Assembly (NCBI RefSeq): GCF_006517535.1
Contig: NZ_VHQH01000038.1
Span: forward strand, 1-64,000
Direction of reading: 5' to 3'
Length of the DNA: 64,000 bases
DNA from: Schumannella sp. 10F1B-5-1
GTDB taxonomy: Bacteria; Actinomycetota; Actinomycetes; Actinomycetales; Microbacteriaceae
Part shown: one piece after another, positions 9,019 through 16,909 of the stretch
Layout of the letters: each line of letters begins with the position of its first letter
Position numbering within the stretch: position 1 is the first letter of the stretch
Made by a program: the position numbers and the translations under genes
Notes under the pieces: generated by a model
The model's database searches: none
What the model was told of the DNA's origin: nothing
What the model saw: only the letters and a program-made list of their open reading frames with translations

Positions 9019-11376
9019 CTAGCTGGGGGTCCGCTCTCCTTCCTCGACGGTGCTCTCAGGTGCGGTGCTGTCGGATGCCGGCGCGGCGGGCGATGCCGAC
9101 GAAGCCATCACATCACGCTTCGCCTCGGAGCCGCCCGACTTCCACTTGACGATCCTCCATGCTCTTCGGAGCGCCTCGCGGGAGAGTTCGGCATCCGGGT
9201 TCACGGCGGTGACGTTGCCGACCAGTCCGAGCCATCCGAGGTCGGAGTGGTTGTCGCCGTAGCCGTACGACTGGCTCAGGTTGATGTCGTGCTCTTCGGC
9301 GTAGCGGCGCAGCCAGGCGCCGCGCGCCTCATCCACCAGCGGGGGCTTGGCGAGGTAGCCGGTGAGCACGCCGTCGCGCTCGTGCATGGTCGAGCCGACG
9401 ACCTCGTCGAAGAGGTGCGCGAGCGGCGCGGCGAGCAGGCCGATGGAGCCGGTGACGAGCACGGTGCGGTGCCCGGCCTCGCGGTGCTCCTTGATGCGGG
9501 CGATCGCCTCGGCGCTCGCGTGGCGGCGCATGGTGTCGGCGTAGTCGCGGCGCACGATCTTCTCGAGGCGCTCGACCGGCATCCCGGAGTAGCGGCGCAG
9601 GAAGGCGCGGATGAACTCGCCGCGGTCACGGCGCTCGGCGCGCAGGTAGCCGGGCACCGAGGCGAGCAGGCGGGCGGCCTCGCCCGGCCAGGCGGCCTTG
9701 CGGAAGCCGGAGGAGCGCACCCAGAGGTACTGCTCGACGATGTTCGAGTCGACGACGGTGCCCTCGAGGTCGAACACGGCGACGACGTCGCTGCGCTGCG
9801 GCAGCGCCTTCGGCGTCTGCGGGCGGTTCGCGATGCGCGTGGCCGCCTGCTTGCGCCGGCGGTAGGCGTTGGTCATCTCGGTGATCGCCGGGAAGTGCAC
9901 GTTCTGCAGGTAGTCGTCCCAGTCGATGCGCTCGACGTCGAAGCCGCGGTCGTCGCGCAGCTTCGCCGGCAGGGCGGCGTTGAGGGCGCGGGTGTTGCGG
10001 TCGTCGAAGATGATCTCCGACTGCACGTAGGCGCGGTACAGGTCGGTGAAGTTCTGCAGCGTCTCGATGCCGGCCTTGGTCTTGGCTAGCTCCGACTGCC
10101 AGGCGCGCGTGCGCTCGTTCGAGGGGATGCGCGACAGGGCCAGCTCCTGCAGGCCCGTCCAGCGCTTCGCGAGGGCGAGGTCGCGGGCGACCTTGCGCTC
10201 GCCGGGGAACTTCCAGTTCGGCACCGTCACGTGCCCGTCGCCCTTCGGCATCGGGTGCTCGGTGTAGTAGTGGCGCACGTTCTCGAACATCCGGTGGAAC
10301 GGGATGGGGTTCGAGGCGCCCGAGGCGACGTGGAAGTACTCGGGCTCGTTCTTCGCCGAGGGGTTAGCGGCGGCCGCGATGATCGCGTTCACGACGAAGT
10401 CGACGGGGATGAGGTCGAGGATGCTGTCGGGCAGGCCCGGGAACTCGGGCAGCTGGCCGCGGCCGTAGGCGAGGATCAGCGGGTCGGCGACCTTGAAGCC
10501 GTCGATCCAGCCCGGGAACGGGTGCTGGAAGGCGCTCTCGATGATGGTCGGGCGCACGATCGACAGCGAGTGGCCGGCCTGGCCCCACACGGTCTCAGCG
10601 GCGCGCTCGGCGAAGGCCTTGGTGAGCGTGTAGACGTCGGTCCACCCGAGGCTCTGGGCGCGCATCCGGCCGGCCGAGACGAGCTCGTCGTTGACCCACT
10701 CGACGCGGGCGGCCTCGGCGGCGGTGGCGACGGCGTTGGGGCCCTGCTTGCCGTGCTTGGCGCGGGCGGCGGCGATGAAGCCGCCGAGCACCTCGGGGCG
10801 GCGCGAGGCGAGCTCGACCTCCTTGGCGGTGGCCTGCGCGGCCTCGTACTCGGCGCGCCAGTCGACGTCGTGCTGCAGGCTCGCCTCGGGCGCGATGCCC
10901 TTGCGCAGTCCGCCGACATAGCAGGTGCTGACGTGCACGACGTGCGGGTCGCTGCCGCTCGCGAGCAGGGCCTCGTAGAGGCCGAGGGCGCCGCCGACGT
11001 TGTCGCGGAAGCCGTGGTGGATGGGCGGGTCGAACGAGACCGACGCGGCCGAGTGGATGACCACATCCAGGTCGCTGGGCAGCGGCGGCACCGAGGTGAG
11101 CCCGCCGTCGAGCACGTTCACGCGCTCCGCGAACGCGGCGGCAGCGGCCTCCTCGCCGATGGCCTCGCGCCACTTCGAGAAGACGGGCTTCTTCAGCAGC
11201 TGACGCAGGCGGGCCTCGGCCGTCAGGCTGCCCTTGCCGCGCACCAGCACCGAGATGCGGGTCTCGGGATGCTGCGACAGCAGACGCTCGAGCACCGCCT
11301 GACCGACGAAGCCGGTCGCGCCGGTGAGGAAGACGTGCGCGGGGCCGAGATCGGTCTTGGCGCGTTTGGGGGTCAC
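9019..11376 (-). CDS. Fatty acyl-CoA reductase-HAD phosphatase fusion
   Basis: This 785-aa protein has two parts. Residues about 15-500 form an NAD(P)-binding fatty-acyl-CoA reductase of the extended SDR type (FLTGATGFVGQAVL near residue 17, HVSTCYVGG, YTLTK active-site Tyr/Lys, PVDFVVNAIIAAA). It would reduce an acyl-CoA to the fatty alcohol. Residues about 530-740 form a HAD-IB (SerB-like) domain with VFDLEGT as motif I, VLVTGS as motif II and GYGDNHSDL as motif IV. Motif I reads DLE instead of the usual DxD, so the second acidic residue is Glu. The GTG start at 11376 overlaps the upstream gene's TGA (GTGA), indicating translational coupling. The long minus-strand frame continuing upstream of 11376 is not coding. 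Confidence 0.85.
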   Translation of the reverse strand: MTPKRAKTDLGPAHVFLTGATGFVGQAVLERLLSQHPETRISVLVRGKGSLTAEARLRQLLKKPVFSKWREAIGEEAAAAAFAERVNVLDGGLTSVPPLPSDLDVVIHSAASVSFDPPIHHGFRDNVGGALGLYEALLASGSDPHVVHVSTCYVGGLRKGIAPEASLQHDVDWRAEYEAAQATAKEVELASRRPEVLGGFIAAARAKHGKQGPNAVATAAEAARVEWVNDELVSAGRMRAQSLGWTDVYTLTKAFAERAAETVWGQAGHSLSIVRPTIIESAFQHPFPGWIDGFKVADPLILAYGRGQLPEFPGLPDSILDLIPVDFVVNAIIAAAANPSAKNEPEYFHVASGASNPIPFHRMFENVRHYYTEHPMPKGDGHVTVPNWKFPGERKVARDLALAKRWTGLQELALSRIPSNERTRAWQSELAKTKAGIETLQNFTDLYRAYVQSEIIFDDRNTRALNAALPAKLRDDRGFDVERIDWDDYLQNVHFPAITEMTNAYRRRKQAATRIANRPQTPKALPQRSDVVAVFDLEGTVVDSNIVEQYLWVRSSGFRKAAWPGEAARLLASVPGYLRAERRDRGEFIRAFLRRYSGMPVERLEKIVRRDYADTMRRHASAEAIARIKEHREAGHRTVLVTGSIGLLAAPLAHLFDEVVGSTMHERDGVLTGYLAKPPLVDEARGAWLRRYAEEHDINLSQSYGYGDNHSDLGWLGLVGNVTAVNPDAELSREALRRAWRIVKWKSGGSEAKRDVMASSASPAAPASDSTAPESTVEEGERTPS

Positions 11377-12194
11377 GGAACCAGCCTTGCTTCGATGGTG
11401 CTGCCGACGGCGGTCATGCCGGGCAGCGCCGAGATGAGGGCGCCGATGCCGCGAGCCTCCTCGCGGCCCTCCGCGCCGCCGAACACGATGCGCTCGAAGA
11501 AGCTGCGCTCCTCCGCGGGCCGCTCGACCGACCCGATGGGCCAGGCCGTTCCGAGCAGCTCCTTGCGCGTGATGCGCCGCGCCTTGGGGGATTCGCCGAG
11601 GCGACGCTCCGCTTCCTCCTGGAAGAAGCGGATGTGGCGGTCTTTGACCTCGAGAACGGTCTCGACCACCGACGACAGCGACTCGGCGATGCCGGCGAGA
11701 CGGCGATATGCCGCGTGCGTGATCCACTCGTCGGCGAGGCCGGCGGTGACGTGCGCGGCGACGATCTGCGGGCCGGCGAAGTTCGCCGAGATGGCGCGGC
11801 GGATGGTTCCGCGGCGGTCGCGGCGCTCGCTCACCGTCAGGCGGTGGTGGCCCTCGTCGGCAGGCAGGTCCTCTTCGGCCCTGCTCGCCTCGAGCACGGC
11901 GTCGAGGGCGTCGGCCAGCCAGAACTTCTCGTAGGCCCAGGTGGTGAGGAAGGCGGTCACTCGCGCGTCCTTGTGCGTCGCGGTCACCAGGAGGTTGCGC
12001 ATCCGGGCCATCGTCGAGCGCTCCAGGTCGCGCAGCACGCGCAGCAGTCGGGCGGCGTCGGGCTCGAGCCCGTGCTGCTCGAACTGCTCGAGGTCGAGCT
12101 CGTCGCGGTGGAAGCCCTTGGCCGTGCGGGCGAACTCGCTCACGTCGAAGGCGGTCGCCGCCGGGGCGATCGTCGTCTCGTCGTTCGTCGTCAT
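11373..12194 (-). CDS. Ferritin-like paralogue with degenerate metal site
   Basis: This 273-aa protein aligns along most of its length with the ferritin-like protein at 8160-9002: FLTTWAYEKFWLADALDAVLE against FMTMWNREEFWHGEALSAVLE, and ADEWITHAAYRRLA against ANEWSANAAYHRLA. Several ligands are lost. The positions of E77, H80 and E173 are K, L and K; E45, E141 and H176 are kept. It is therefore unlikely to bind a normal diiron centre and may be a structural or regulatory partner of the intact paralogue. It is first in the operon, and its 3' end overlaps the reductase start by 4 nt. ATG 12194 is preferred over an upstream in-frame ATG at 12236, because it leaves room for the divergent promoter. 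Confidence 0.75.
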   Translation of the reverse strand: MTTNDETTIAPAATAFDVSEFARTAKGFHRDELDLEQFEQHGLEPDAARLLRVLRDLERSTMARMRNLLVTATHKDARVTAFLTTWAYEKFWLADALDAVLEASRAEEDLPADEGHHRLTVSERRDRRGTIRRAISANFAGPQIVAAHVTAGLADEWITHAAYRRLAGIAESLSSVVETVLEVKDRHIRFFQEEAERRLGESPKARRITRKELLGTAWPIGSVERPAEERSFFERIVFGGAEGREEARGIGALISALPGMTAVGSTIEARLVP

Positions 12195-12249
12195 GATTCC
12201 GTTCGCTCTCCCGCGCGCAGGCGCGTGCGCGCGCAATCGGCCCGCACCG

Positions 12250-12256
12250 TATCGTA
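12250..12256. promoter_or_regulatory. Bidirectional promoter with shared -10 element
   Basis: On the plus strand TATCGT (12250-12255) lies 7 nt before the SDR start at 12263. On the minus strand TACGAT (complement of 12251-12256) uses the same bases shifted by one and could drive the ferritin/reductase operon with a leader of about 50 nt. No clear -35 hexamers stand out. The two halves of the putative ether-lipid locus would thus start from one site. Confidence 0.5.
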
Positions 12257-12262
12257 ACGGGC

Positions 12263-13042
12263 ATGGTCACTGCTCTGGTCACCGGCGGCACCTCGGGTAT
12301 CGGAGCCGCCTTCGCTCGCGCCCTCGCTCAGCGGGGCGACGATCTGGTTCTGGTCGCGCGCGATGCCGCGCGCCTGGAGGAGGTCGCGAACGAGCTCCGC
12401 GCTCTCGGCCGGCAGGTCGAGGTGCTTCCCGCCGACCTGGCGAACCGCGCCGACGTCGACCGGGTCGCCACCCGCATCGAGGATGCGGAGCGCCCGATCG
12501 ACCTGCTGGTCAACAACGCCGGCTTCAGCGTGCACACCAAGCTCACGTCGCGCTCGATCGAGGATCACGACCGCGCCTTCGAGGTCATGGTGCGCGCGGT
12601 GCTGGTGCTCGGCGGCGCCGCCGGGCGCGCGATGCGCGCGCGGGGTCGCGGGGCGATCGTCAACGTCTCGAGCACGGCCGGCTTCATCACGATGGGGGCA
12701 TACAGCTCCATCAAGGCGTGGGTCACCTCGTACACCGAGGGGCTCGCGAACGAGCTCCACGGCACCGGCGTCACGGCCACGGCGCTCTGCCCCGGGTGGG
12801 TGCACACCGAATTCCATGAGCGTGCGGGCATTCCCAAGTCCAGCATCCCGAACTTCCTCTGGCTCGACGCCGAACCCCTCGTCGCGACGTGCCTGCGCGA
12901 CGTGGAGCGCGGTCGGGTGATCTCTCTGCCGAGTGTTCGGTACAAGGTGCTCATCTGGTTGCTCCGCCACCTGCCGAAGGCCGCCGTGCGGGCGATCTCG
13001 CGGAAGATTTCGTCCGGCCGCCGCGATAGTCTGAAGGAATGA
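12263..13042 (+). CDS. SDR-family NAD(P)-dependent oxidoreductase
   Basis: This 259-aa classical short-chain dehydrogenase carries the cofactor motif TGGTSGIG at residue 7, NNAG near residue 83, active-site Ser in VNVSSTAG (about 137) and YSSIK (Tyr about 147). The C-terminal segment (YKVLIWLLRHLPKAAVRAISRK) is basic and amphipathic, so it may sit on the membrane. The gene overlaps the acyltransferase downstream by ATGA. A fitting role would be reduction of 1-alkyl- or 1-acyl-dihydroxyacetone phosphate to the glycerol phosphate form; this is inferred from context only. The start is supported by TATCGT 7 nt upstream. Confidence 0.85.
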   Translation: MVTALVTGGTSGIGAAFARALAQRGDDLVLVARDAARLEEVANELRALGRQVEVLPADLANRADVDRVATRIEDAERPIDLLVNNAGFSVHTKLTSRSIEDHDRAFEVMVRAVLVLGGAAGRAMRARGRGAIVNVSSTAGFITMGAYSSIKAWVTSYTEGLANELHGTGVTATALCPGWVHTEFHERAGIPKSSIPNFLWLDAEPLVATCLRDVERGRVISLPSVRYKVLIWLLRHLPKAAVRAISRKISSGRRDSLKE

Positions 13043-13944
13043 CCGCAGGCGGATCAGCGATCCGTCGAGAAGGGATGCCGATGGCAGCGATGAAGCGCGA
13101 TCGCTTCACCTCGCGACCCCAGGCGGCGGCCCGCTTCGTGGCCCAGCGCCTCATCCTGAAGCCCGTCGTGTGGACGGTGACGAAGGTCACGGTCATCGGT
13201 CGCGAGAAGGTCAAGAAGCTCGACGGCTCGTTCGTCGTGGTCGCCAACCACTCCAGCCACCTGGATGCGCCGCTCATCATGGGCGGTCTGCCCTGGAAGC
13301 AGGCGCGCACCCTCTCGACCGGCGTCGCGGCCGACTACTTCTTCGACGTGTGGTGGCGCCGCGGCCTCACGAAGCTCTTCTTCAACGCCTTCGCGGTGGA
13401 GCGCAGCGGCGGCCAGCGTCGCGGCGAGAGCGCGAAGGTGCTCGTGCAGCGCGGCGTCTCGCTGCTGGTGTTCCCCGAGGCGACCCGCTCGCGTGACGGC
13501 GGCCGCTCGCTCGGCGCCTTCAACCCGGGTGCGGCGGCGATCGCCCGCTCGGTGGGGGCCCCGTGCGTGCCGATCGCGCTGATCGGGGCCGGGCTCGCGC
13601 ATCCCCGCGGCTCGAAGTGGCCGGGGCCCGGCCGCATGCCGGTCGGCATGGTGATCGGCGACCCGATGCGTCCCGGTGACGACGAGAGCGCCGCCGACTT
13701 CATGGAGCGCGTGCGCGACGAGATCGCCCGCATGATCGTGGCCGAGCGCGACGGCATCCTCGGCGCCGAGGTGGCGGCCGAGCTGCACGGCATCGCGCCC
13801 GGCATCCCGCCGAAGCCCCTGCCGCCGCGCGGGCCCAAGCCGCCGAAGAAGCCCAAGGAATCCCGCCTCCGCTCGCGCAAGAAGCCCGAGACCCCGAAGC
13901 CCGAGACCCCGACCTCCGAGACACCCGAAGGGACCGCTCGATGA
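13039..13944 (+). CDS. PlsC-type lysophospholipid/DHAP acyltransferase
   Basis: This 301-aa acyltransferase has the HX4D catalytic motif in NHSSHLD (H71, D76), the substrate-binding FPEATRS near residue 146 and PCVPIAL further on. Members transfer acyl chains from CoA or ACP to glycerol-3-phosphate, lysophosphatidate or dihydroxyacetone phosphate. The last 50 residues are a Pro/Lys-rich tail (PPKKPKE type) likely to be disordered. The ATG at 13039 overlaps the SDR stop and follows TAGTCT (13027-13032) by 6 nt, so an internal leaderless promoter is possible. An alternative ATG at 13081 is preceded by AGAAGGG. The 3' end overlaps the next gene by ATGA. In this operon it could make the acyl-DHAP that the AGPS-like enzyme uses. 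Confidence 0.82.
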   Translation: MTAGGSAIRREGMPMAAMKRDRFTSRPQAAARFVAQRLILKPVVWTVTKVTVIGREKVKKLDGSFVVVANHSSHLDAPLIMGGLPWKQARTLSTGVAADYFFDVWWRRGLTKLFFNAFAVERSGGQRRGESAKVLVQRGVSLLVFPEATRSRDGGRSLGAFNPGAAAIARSVGAPCVPIALIGAGLAHPRGSKWPGPGRMPVGMVIGDPMRPGDDESAADFMERVRDEIARMIVAERDGILGAEVAAELHGIAPGIPPKPLPPRGPKPPKKPKESRLRSRKKPETPKPETPTSETPEGTAR

Positions 13945-15605
13945 CCGACGTCAAGCACATGAAGTGGTGGGGATGGGGCGTCGACGGCGTCGCGTTCCAC
14001 CACGAGGACAAGCCCGGCTTCGCGCCCTTCGTGCTGAAGGCGGTGGGGCTCGACCTGAACACGGCCGAGCGCACCGAGAAGCCCGACTTCGCCGATGTGC
14101 AGGTGGCCGACTCGGTCGCCCCCGCCGCGCTGATCACCGCTCTGAAGAAGGCCGTCGGCGACGAGAACGTCACGACCGACAAGCTCGACCGCGTCGTGCA
14201 CACCTTCGGCAAGAGCCTGCGCGACCTGGTGCGCATCCGGGCTCTGAAGATCGATCGCGCGCCCGACGTCGTGGTCTATCCGGCCGACGAGGATGCGGTG
14301 GCCGGCGTGGTCGCCGCGGCGGTGAAGTCCGGCGCGGTGCTGATCCCCTTCGGCGGCGGCAGCAACATCGCCGGCAGCCTCGAGCCGCACGCCGACGAGA
14401 CGCGCCCCGTGATCTCGCTCGACCTCGGCCGTCTGCGCCAGCTCATCGACATCGACGAGGAGTCGGGCCTGGCTCGCATCCAGGCCGGAGCCCTCGGCCC
14501 CGACCTCGAGGCGCAGCTGGCCGAGCGCGGCTGGACGCTGGGGCACTTCCCCGACAGCTTCACGCACTCGACCCTCGGCGGCTGGATCGCGACCCGCTCG
14601 AGCGGCATGCAGTCGGACAAGTACGGCGACATCGCCGACATCGTGCGCGGCTTCCGCGTGGTGCGCCCGAACGGCACCCTGGTGATCCGGGCGATCCCCA
14701 GCGCATCCACCGGACCGAGCGTGCGCGAGATGATCGTCGGCAGCGAGGGTCGCCTCGGCGTGATCACCGAGGCGACCGTGCAGGTGCACCGCGTGCCCGA
14801 GAAGCGCGTCATCCACGCCTACTTCTTCAAGAACTGGAATCACGCCATCGAGGCGATGCGCCAGATCTCCGAGAGCGACGCCGCGCCGAGCGTCACGCGC
14901 GTCTCCGACGGCAACGAGACCGGCTTCTCGCTCGCGACGAGCAAGGAGTCGAAGGGCGTCTCGAAGTTCGTGCAGGACTCGCTGTTCTCGTTCCTCGAGG
15001 GCCGCGGCTGGAAGCCGGGCGAGGTCTGCCTCTCGTTCATCGGCTTCGAGGGCTCGCCCGAGCACGTGAAGCGCACCAAGGCGATCGTCGACAGGATCGT
15101 GAAGAAGAACTCGGGGCTCGGCGTCGGAACCGGCCCGGGCGTGCTCTACGACCAGAAGAAGTTCGACACCCCCTACCTGCGCGACTTCCTGCTCGACATG
15201 GGCGCCGCGGGCGACGTGTCGGAGACGGCGGCGCCGTGGTCGAAGCTCATCGGCGTGCACGACGCCGTCTACGCGGCGGCCAACGGCGCCTACGAGCAGA
15301 TCGGCCGCCAGGGCTGGATCATGTCGCACCTCTCGCACTCGTACCACTCGGGCGCGTGCCTCTACTTCACCTTCGCGTTCGTGATGGGCGACGACCCGCT
15401 GGGCGAGTACGACATCGTCAAGCAGGCGATCCAGCAGGCGTTCATCGACGCCGGCGGCACGATCTCGCACCACCACGGCGTCGGCCTCGAGCACGCGCCG
15501 TGGCTCGAGCAGGACATCTCGACCGAGGGCGTCGCGGTCATGAGCGGGCTGTTCTCGTCGGCCGATCCCGACGGGCTGTTCAACCCGCGCAAGATCGTCG
15601 TCTGA
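13941..15605 (+). CDS. FAD-linked oxidase; alkylglycerone-phosphate synthase-like
   Basis: This 554-aa protein belongs to the VAO/PCMH FAD-binding fold and looks like alkyl-DHAP synthase (AGPS): the FAD loop PFGGGSNIAG near residue 135, RSSGMQSDKYGDI near 218, GSEGRLGVITEAT, HSYHSGACLYF near 465 and the HHHGVG signature near 510. AGPS exchanges the acyl group of 1-acyl-DHAP for a fatty alcohol, forming the ether bond. The protein starts with the AGPS-like KWWGWG element. Its placement after an acyltransferase and an SDR, opposite a fatty-acyl reductase, gives a full set for ether lipid synthesis. A D-lactate/glycolate oxidase-like alternative is less likely because of HHHGVG and SSGMQSDKYGDI. 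Confidence 0.85.
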   Translation: MTDVKHMKWWGWGVDGVAFHHEDKPGFAPFVLKAVGLDLNTAERTEKPDFADVQVADSVAPAALITALKKAVGDENVTTDKLDRVVHTFGKSLRDLVRIRALKIDRAPDVVVYPADEDAVAGVVAAAVKSGAVLIPFGGGSNIAGSLEPHADETRPVISLDLGRLRQLIDIDEESGLARIQAGALGPDLEAQLAERGWTLGHFPDSFTHSTLGGWIATRSSGMQSDKYGDIADIVRGFRVVRPNGTLVIRAIPSASTGPSVREMIVGSEGRLGVITEATVQVHRVPEKRVIHAYFFKNWNHAIEAMRQISESDAAPSVTRVSDGNETGFSLATSKESKGVSKFVQDSLFSFLEGRGWKPGEVCLSFIGFEGSPEHVKRTKAIVDRIVKKNSGLGVGTGPGVLYDQKKFDTPYLRDFLLDMGAAGDVSETAAPWSKLIGVHDAVYAAANGAYEQIGRQGWIMSHLSHSYHSGACLYFTFAFVMGDDPLGEYDIVKQAIQQAFIDAGGTISHHHGVGLEHAPWLEQDISTEGVAVMSGLFSSADPDGLFNPRKIVV

Positions 15606-15674
15606 TCCGCGGTCGGCCCGGATGCGCGACCGCACGATCCGTCGCCGCCGTACCCGCGCCCGGGCCTGGGCCCT

Positions 15675-15710
15675 CTCCGCCGCGTCACCCGCTGGGGTTA
15701 CGCGGCGGAG
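15675..15710 (+). terminator. Hairpin after the AGPS-like gene
   Basis: CTCCGCCGCGT (15675-15685) pairs with ACGCGGCGGAG (15700-15710) around a 14-nt loop. There is no U-run. It may end the SDR-acyltransferase-AGPS transcript before the separate promoter of the kinase gene. Confidence 0.5.
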
Positions 15711-15768
15711 GCGTGTCGCGGCCGTTCGGTCTGTCCTCCATCGCATCCGGCCCGATAGCGTTCTCGGG

Positions 15769-15807
15769 ATGCACCAGTTCTCACCCCTGAGTCACCCTCG
15801 GCAATGA
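15769..15807 (+). CDS. Putative 12-residue leader peptide coupled to the kinase gene
   Basis: A TAGCGT box (15756-15761) is followed after 7 nt by ATG and a 12-codon frame reading MHQFSPLSHPRQ. Its TGA overlaps the ATG of the PfkB-family gene (ATGA at 15804-15807). This is the same spacing as the leaderless genes in this window, so the short frame is probably translated from the 5' end of the mRNA, and the kinase would depend on coupled re-initiation. The product itself resembles nothing known to me. The alternative is that it is incidental and the kinase simply has a 35-nt leader. Confidence 0.45.
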   Translation: MHQFSPLSHPRQ

Positions 15808-16694
15808 CGCGCCGGGTGATCGCGGTCGGCGATGTCAATCACGACATCCTCGTCTCACCGCACCACAGCGTCCGGCCGAGCTCCGACACGCCCTCGACCG
15901 TGCGCTTCCGCCCCGGTGGCAGCGCCGCCAACACCGCGGCGTGGCTCGCCTCGCTCGGCGTCGGCGTCGACCTGGTCGGCGCGATCGGCTCGGCCGACTA
16001 CGACCGCTACGTCGCCGAGCTCGAGGATGCCGGGGTCACGCCGCGCCTGCAGCGCGAGGTCGGCATGACCACCGGCACGATCATCATCATCGTCGAGCGC
16101 GGCCAGGACCCGACGATGTTCACCGAGCGCGGGGCGAACGCGCTGCTCTCGCCGGCGGCCGTGACGCCCGAGCTGCTCGCCGAGGCCGCGGCCGTGCATC
16201 TCAGCGCCTACAGCTTCGTCGACGGCTTCGGCGTCTCGGGCGCCCGCGACGTGATCGACCGCTCGACCGCCGCCGGCGTGCCGGTCGTGGTCAATCCGAG
16301 CTCGCCCGACTACATGCGCGACTTCGGCGTCGAGGCGTTCCTCGAGGCCTCCCGCGGCGCCTCGGTGATCTTCCCGAACCTCGAAGAGGGCGAGCTGCTG
16401 ACGGGCGAGTCGAGCCCCGAGCGGATGATCGCGGCCTTCCACGACATCGCCGAGACGGTCGTGCTGACCCTCGGCGCCGAGGGGGCGATGGGCCAGCACC
16501 GCTCGGGCTCGCCGATCGTGCGCGTGCCGGCCCCCTCCGTGCGCGTCGTCGATCCCACGGGCGCCGGCGACGCCTTCGCCGCCGGGTTCCTCAGCACGTG
16601 GATCGACGATCAGCGGCTCGAGCCGGCGATGCAGTCGGCTGTGCAGGCGGCGGCCCGAGCGATCATGCTCATCGGCGGCCGCCCGGGCGTCTGA
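15804..16694 (+). CDS. PfkB-family carbohydrate kinase
   Basis: This 296-aa protein belongs to the ribokinase/PfkB family. It has the N-terminal substrate-side motif GGSAANTAAWLASLG near residue 36 and the catalytic signature DPTGAGDAFAAGFL near residue 250, with D as the base and GAGD as the anion hole. It phosphorylates a sugar or nucleoside with ATP; the exact substrate is not evident. It begins inside the stop codon of a 12-codon frame. It lies 198 bp after the AGPS-like gene, so linkage to that operon is uncertain. A family B hairpin follows. Confidence 0.85.
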   Translation: MTRRVIAVGDVNHDILVSPHHSVRPSSDTPSTVRFRPGGSAANTAAWLASLGVGVDLVGAIGSADYDRYVAELEDAGVTPRLQREVGMTTGTIIIIVERGQDPTMFTERGANALLSPAAVTPELLAEAAAVHLSAYSFVDGFGVSGARDVIDRSTAAGVPVVVNPSSPDYMRDFGVEAFLEASRGASVIFPNLEEGELLTGESSPERMIAAFHDIAETVVLTLGAEGAMGQHRSGSPIVRVPAPSVRVVDPTGAGDAFAAGFLSTWIDDQRLEPAMQSAVQAAARAIMLIGGRPGV

Positions 16695-16709
16695 GCGCCC
16701 GTCGCGATT

Positions 16710-16777
16710 CGCAATTCAGCATCCGGCGCCCCTGCCGGCCGAAGCCGGCTGTCTGCGGCGTCTCGTGCTGAGTTGCG
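16710..16777. repeat. Hairpin repeat, family B
   Basis: The arms are CGCAATTCAGCA (16710-16721) and TGCTGAGTTGCG (16766-16777). The centre holds its own GC-rich inverted segments (CCGGC types). The copy lies after the kinase gene and before the promoter of the secreted protein. Confidence 0.8.
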
Positions 16778-16818
16778 ACGGCCTCGTCGCACAACCCTGT
16801 CCGAATAACCCCTGAATG

Positions 16819-16852
16819 ACCCCCATTCGGGGGTCGTGCGTCCCCTAGGGTG
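16819..16852 (+). promoter_or_regulatory. Palindrome and -10 box upstream of the secreted protein gene
   Basis: GACCCCC-ATTC-GGGGGTC (16819-16836, 7-bp arms) is followed by TGCGTCCCC and TAGGGT (16847-16852), a fitting -10. The palindrome is in the position of an operator or activator site. A comparable C-tract region with TGCGTCCCCC occurs at 63771-63780, so one regulator could act on both, but this is inference. Confidence 0.45.
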
Positions 16853-16909
16853 TCAGGGCGGCAACGGAGCCGCGGCAGCGACGGAGCTGCCACGAGAAGG
16901 GGAGACCTC

